9,612 bases of DNA, taken from positions 1 to 9,612 of the forward strand of contig JAEWHN010000278.1 in assembly GCA_023387775.1 (NCBI GenBank), given 5' to 3'. A program made the position numbers and the translations under genes. Of this stretch, positions 7,114 through 9,612 are shown in pieces. A model generated the notes under the pieces. It was given only the letters and a program-made list of their open reading frames with translations. It was not told the DNA's origin and did not search any database. The stretch comes from Pseudomonadota bacterium (GTDB lineage Bacteria; Pseudomonadota; Alphaproteobacteria; Rhizobiales; Rhizobiaceae). Every line of letters begins with the position of its first letter. The first letter of the stretch is position 1.

Positions 7114-8067
7114 ATGTTGAGAGCAAGTTGGATTGCGACGGCCGCGCTGGGCGCTCTGCTTGTCGCCGGTCAGGCCGGGGCAGCTGACAAGAAGGTCGTT
7201 GCCGTGTCGATCCCGGCAGCCGACCACGGCTGGACCGCGGGCGTTGTCTACCACGCACAGGCTGCGGCCAAGGAGATCAATGCCGCCTTTGCGGACACGG
7301 TCGAAGTGGTCGTGAAGACCTCGCCGTCGGCAAGCGCGCAGGTGAGCGCGCTTGAAGATCTCTCAGCGGGCCGCAAGCTGGATGCGCTAGTCATCCTCCC
7401 GCACACCTCCGAGGAGCTGACGATGCCGGTGAAGGCCGTCAAGGACGCGGGCACCTTCATCACGGTCGTCGACCGCGGCCTCAACGACCCGACCATCCAG
7501 GACCTCTATGTCGCCGGCGACAATATCGCGGTGGGCAAGAACACGGCGAAGTATCTGGTCGACAAGCTCGGCGGCAAGGGCAATCTCGTGGTGCTTCGTG
7601 GCATCCCGACGGTCATCGACGACGAACGCATCAAGGGTTTTCAGGAAGGCATCGAAGGCTCCGACCTCAAGATCCTCGATATCCAGTACGCCAACTGGAA
7701 CAGCGACGATGCCTTCAAGCTGATGCAGGACTATCTCGCCAAATATCCGCATATCGATGCGGTCTGGGCCAATGACGACGACATGCTGCTGGGCGTGCTC
7801 GAAGCCGTCAAGGAATCGGGACGCAGCGAGATCAAGTATGCGCTGGGCGGCAACGGCATGAAGGAGATCGTCAAGAAGGTCATCGACGGAGATCCGATGA
7901 CCCCGGTCGAGACGCCTTATCCGCCGTCGATGATCAAGACGGCCGTTTACATGACCGTCGCCAATCTCGTGGGGCATGCGCCGGTGCGCGGCGCCGTCAA
8001 GCTCGACGCGCCGCTGATCACCCAGCAGAACGCCGAGGAATTCTACTTCCCCGATTCACCCTTCTGA
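7114..8067 (+). CDS. Periplasmic sugar-type substrate-binding protein (RbsB-like, Peripla_BP_4)
   Basis: A 317-residue protein with a Sec signal peptide (basic start, hydrophobic core about 6-20, cleavage likely after AGA at 23) and a two-lobed type I binding-protein fold. By eye it aligns with E. coli RbsB: the pocket pair Asp120-Arg121 (VDRG), Arg172, an aromatic Trp195 and Asn220 (WANDDD) are kept. However, the RbsB Asp215 position is Asn247 (GGNG), the Gln235 position looks like Glu266, and the first ligand loop reads DHGW (37-40) instead of N-x-F-F. The ligand is therefore probably not ribose, though still a small polyhydroxylated or hydroxy-acid-like compound; I cannot name it. The ATG is set by the GGGAGG site; an in-frame extension upstream would run back into the permease gene. 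It delivers ligand to the permease just upstream. Confidence 0.93.
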   Translation: MLRASWIATAALGALLVAGQAGAADKKVVAVSIPAADHGWTAGVVYHAQAAAKEINAAFADTVEVVVKTSPSASAQVSALEDLSAGRKLDALVILPHTSEELTMPVKAVKDAGTFITVVDRGLNDPTIQDLYVAGDNIAVGKNTAKYLVDKLGGKGNLVVLRGIPTVIDDERIKGFQEGIEGSDLKILDIQYANWNSDDAFKLMQDYLAKYPHIDAVWANDDDMLLGVLEAVKESGRSEIKYALGGNGMKEIVKKVIDGDPMTPVETPYPPSMIKTAVYMTVANLVGHAPVRGAVKLDAPLITQQNAEEFYFPDSPF

Positions 8068-8081
8068 GCACCCAACCCAAA

Positions 8082-8110
8082 GCGGGGCGGTGGCGTTGTT
8101 GCCGTCCCGC
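8082..8110 (+). other. Stem-loop after the binding-protein gene
   Basis: GCGGGGCGG (8082-8090) pairs with CCGTCCCGC (8102-8110) in a 9-bp stem with one G-U wobble (8087-8105) and an 11-nt loop. It starts 14 nt after the binding-protein stop and has no U-tract, so it is not a classical terminator. In binding-protein operons, stems in this position often protect the abundant upstream transcript from 3' decay or reduce readthrough. Here that is inference. Confidence 0.5.
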
Positions 8111-8137
8111 ATACCCGAACTGGAGGAGGACCTTATT

Positions 8138-8731
8138 TTGCCAGGCAAAAAGATACTGATGCTGACCGGTGAATTCACCGAGGAGTACGAGATCTACGTA
8201 TTCCAGCAGGCCATGGAAGCGGTGGGGCACACCGTGCATGTCGTCTGCCCCGACAAGAATGCCGGCGACCTGATAAAGACGTCGCTGCACGACTTCGAAG
8301 GTGACCAGACCTATACGGAAAAGCTGGGCCACTACGCCCTGATCAACAAGACGTTTTCGGAAGCCGAACGGCAGCTCGACCAGTATCACGCGGTCTATTG
8401 CGCCGGCGGGCGCGGCCCGGAATATATCCGCACCGACAAGCGGGTCCAGGCGATCGTCCGTCACTTCCACGAGGCTCAAAAGCCCATTTTCACCATCTGC
8501 CACGGCGTCCAGATCCTGATTGCGGTGGATGGCGTGGTGCGGGGCAAGAAGGTGGGGGCCCTTGGCGCCTGCGAGCCGGAGGTAACGCTTGCCGGCGGCA
8601 CCTATATCGACCTGTCGCCGACGGAAGCCTATGTCGACGGAACGATGGTCTCGGCCAAGGGCTGGACCGCGCTCGCCGCCTTCATCCGGGAATGCCTGAA
8701 GGTGCTGGGCACCGAAATCCGCCACAGCTGA
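8138..8731 (+). CDS. DJ-1/PfpI family protein, DJ-1D (glyoxalase III)-like
   Basis: A 197-residue DJ-1/PfpI-fold protein. Its predicted triad is Glu18 (EEYE), Cys121 at the nucleophile elbow (ICHGVQIL) and His122. These match, by recall, Glu19, Cys120 and His121 of the first domain of Arabidopsis DJ-1d, a cofactor-free glyoxalase III; PGGRAPEYL there corresponds to AGGRGPEYI here (89-97). It may convert methylglyoxal or a similar 2-oxoaldehyde to a hydroxy acid, or act on another carbonyl of the pathway; a protease role is unlikely. No signal peptide is seen. I chose TTG at 8138 because a GGAGGAGGA site lies 7 nt upstream. A GTG at 8090 falls inside the preceding stem-loop and adds 16 residues not expected in the family. 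It is 70 nt after the binding-protein gene and probably in the same operon. Confidence 0.88.
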   Translation: MPGKKILMLTGEFTEEYEIYVFQQAMEAVGHTVHVVCPDKNAGDLIKTSLHDFEGDQTYTEKLGHYALINKTFSEAERQLDQYHAVYCAGGRGPEYIRTDKRVQAIVRHFHEAQKPIFTICHGVQILIAVDGVVRGKKVGALGACEPEVTLAGGTYIDLSPTEAYVDGTMVSAKGWTALAAFIRECLKVLGTEIRHS

Positions 8732-8743
8732 GCCTGCCTTGCC

Positions 8744-8778
8744 GGCTGCCGCCATGCAAAACCGTATGCGCGGCAGCC
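8744..8778 (+). other. Strong bulged stem-loop between DJ-1 and VOC genes, possible operon end
   Basis: GGCTGCCGC (8744-8752) pairs perfectly with GCGGCAGCC (8770-8778). The helix continues past a single bulged C (8769) with CATGC against GTATG (one G-U pair), closing on a six-base loop AAAACC. That gives about 14 bp, starting 12 nt after the DJ-1 stop. There is no run of T after it, so Rho-independent termination is uncertain. It may mark the 3' end of the importer transcript or separate the VOC gene. Confidence 0.5.
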
Positions 8779-8842
8779 ACGTGGTGCCGGCCTTGCTGGT
8801 GCCGATTGCGCCACGCAACGACATCAGCCATTGAGGTGGACC

Positions 8843-8857
8843 ATGGGGTGGCACTAG
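8843..8857 (+). other. Minimal upstream ORF (M-G-W-H-stop) before the VOC gene
   Basis: A four-codon frame ATG GGG TGG CAC TAG is preceded by its own GAGGTGGA site (8833-8840). Its stop codon overlaps the AGGAGGG ribosome-binding site of the VOC gene, whose ATG lies 8 nt after the stop. Ribosomes finishing the mini-ORF could reinitiate at or mask the downstream site. Chance occurrence is quite possible in so short an element. Confidence 0.25.
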
Positions 8858-8865
8858 GAGGGAAC

Positions 8866-9252
8866 ATGACAGCCGATACCGTGAGCGTCCGCTACATCGT
8901 CGATGACGTCGACGCCGCGGTCGCGTGGTACAGCGCGCATCTCGGGTTCACGCTCGCCTTCAAGCAAAGCCCGGCCTTCGCCGACGTTCGGCGCGGTTCG
9001 TTGCGGCTGCTGCTGAGCGGGCCGACCAGCTCCGCCGGCAGGCCCATGGCCGATGGCGAGCAGCCCCGGCCCGGCGGCTGGAACCGCATCCATCTGATCG
9101 TCGAGGATCTTGCCTCCGAGGTCTCTCGCCTCAAGGCTGCCGGCGTGCGCCTGCGCAACGACATCGTGTCGGGGCCGGGCGGATCGCAGGTTCTGCTGGT
9201 TGATCCATCCGGAAACCTGGTGGAACTCTTCCAGCCGGCGCGCCGGGATTAG
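8866..9252 (+). CDS. Single-domain VOC (glyoxalase/bleomycin-resistance fold) protein
   Basis: A 128-residue protein with the paired beta-alpha-beta-beta-beta modules of the vicinal oxygen chelate superfamily: DVDAAVAWYSAHLGF (14-28) in the first half, and IHLIVEDL (75-82) and DPSGNLVELF (113-122) in the second. The usual second-half metal residues are present as His76 and Glu120. The first-strand position that normally carries His or Gln reads Val-Arg-Tyr (8-10), so a full metal site is doubtful as a monomer. Relatives include lactoylglutathione lyase-like, fosfomycin- and bleomycin-resistance proteins; the exact activity cannot be read here. The start is firm: AGGAGGG lies 3 nt before ATG. 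It is 134 nt after the DJ-1 gene with a strong stem-loop between, so membership of the same operon is uncertain, though a shared role in carbonyl detoxification would fit. Confidence 0.85.
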   Translation: MTADTVSVRYIVDDVDAAVAWYSAHLGFTLAFKQSPAFADVRRGSLRLLLSGPTSSAGRPMADGEQPRPGGWNRIHLIVEDLASEVSRLKAAGVRLRNDIVSGPGGSQVLLVDPSGNLVELFQPARRD

Positions 9253-9375
9253 CGCCGAGGCGCCTCCGCACAGCGCCCGTGGCCACGCGCAGGGGCTTGC
9301 CTCGTGAGCCCGGTGACCCGAGCCAGACGAGCCGCCGCGCATGCGGGCCAGTGTCTCGCGGGGCACAGTCAGCGC
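9253..9375. other. Convergent gap between VOC and DUF488 genes
   Basis: This 123-bp gap lies between two genes that point at each other. It contains a perfect 10-bp palindrome CGTGGCCACG (9278-9287) and a short GCGC-CGAG-GCGC hairpin at the VOC stop (9252-9263). I see no T-tract-linked terminator on either strand. Confidence 0.3.
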
Positions 9376-9612
9376 TCATTCCAGCAGAACTTCGCGCAGC
9401 ACGACTGCATCGTTGTGCTCCTCGTCATGGGCTGCATAGACCAGCGTCAGCACACCCTTGTGGGCCAGATTGCGCAAGCGATCCAGTTCGGCGCCGCGCG
9501 CAGTGAGTTCGGCGCGATAGCGGCGGCGGAACTCTTCCCACTTTTCAGGATCGTGGCCGAACCATTGGCGCAGTTCGGTGCTCGGGGCGATTTCCTTCAG
9601 CCATTCGTCGAC
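9376..9612 (-). CDS. DUF488 family protein (YeaO-like), N-terminus beyond window
   Basis: The minus strand carries the last 78 codons of a gene that enters from the right edge. The visible part begins VDEWLKEIAPS, continues with LRQWFGHDPEKWEEFRRRY (14-32) and ends in GVLTLVYAAHDEEHNDAVVL (53-72) before the stop. These are hallmark stretches of the DUF488/YeaO family of about 115-125 residue proteins of unknown function, so roughly 40 N-terminal residues are missing. The arrangement is convergent with the VOC gene, so it belongs to a separate transcription unit and there is no sign of a link to the importer locus. Confidence 0.9.
   Translation of the reverse strand, partial: VDEWLKEIAPSTELRQWFGHDPEKWEEFRRRYRAELTARGAELDRLRNLAHKGVLTLVYAAHDEEHNDAVVLREVLLE

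Noticed and set aside
8090..8137. GTG start for the DJ-1 protein 16 codons earlier
   Set aside because: It falls within a stem-loop and lacks a good ribosome-binding site, while TTG at 8138 has GGAGGAGGA at good spacing and matches the family N-terminus.
8398..8865. Upstream in-frame extension of the VOC gene overlapping the DJ-1 gene
   Set aside because: The frame is open by chance in GC-rich DNA. The AGGAGGG site and ATG at 8866 give a protein of normal single-domain length.
9278..9287. 10-bp palindrome CGTGGCCACG as an attachment or operator site
   Set aside because: It lies in a convergent gap without a promoter or mobile gene nearby, and short GC palindromes are frequent in this composition.

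Overview
The window looks like a chromosomal or megaplasmid accessory segment from an alphaproteobacterium, probably of the Rhizobiales. This rests on high GC, dense GC-rich third codon positions, tightly packed operons, and a GntR-controlled ribose-type ABC importer of the kind common in rhizobia. Species and ligand cannot be fixed from sequence alone.

Layout. A minus-strand operon (about 3364 down to 1) encodes an iron-type alcohol dehydrogenase, a succinate-semialdehyde-dehydrogenase-like aldehyde dehydrogenase and an alpha/beta hydrolase that runs off the left edge. A 401-bp divergent region (3365-3765) holds an A+T-rich patch with a perfect 7-bp inverted repeat and one weak small ORF. 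A plus-strand operon then encodes a FadR-type GntR regulator, a two-domain sugar-importer ATPase, its permease, a secreted substrate-binding protein and a DJ-1/PfpI protein of the glyoxalase III (DJ-1D) type. After a strong stem-loop comes a small VOC (glyoxalase-fold) protein. At the right edge, on the minus strand, is the C-terminal part of a DUF488 (YeaO-like) protein, which looks unrelated.

How the parts may work together. The importer would bring in a small polar, sugar-like compound, and the GntR protein would sense it or a breakdown product. On the divergent arm, the hydrolase could open an ester or lactone, the alcohol dehydrogenase could oxidise the hydroxy acid to a semialdehyde, and the aldehyde dehydrogenase could make the diacid. 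The logic resembles the Agrobacterium blcABC (attKLM) gamma-butyrolactone pathway, with an alpha/beta hydrolase in place of the metallo-lactonase. The DJ-1D and VOC proteins would fit handling of reactive carbonyls made along the way. The enzyme classes are seen directly; the pathway is inference. I found no CRISPR array, mobile element, tRNA or rRNA, and no defence system.
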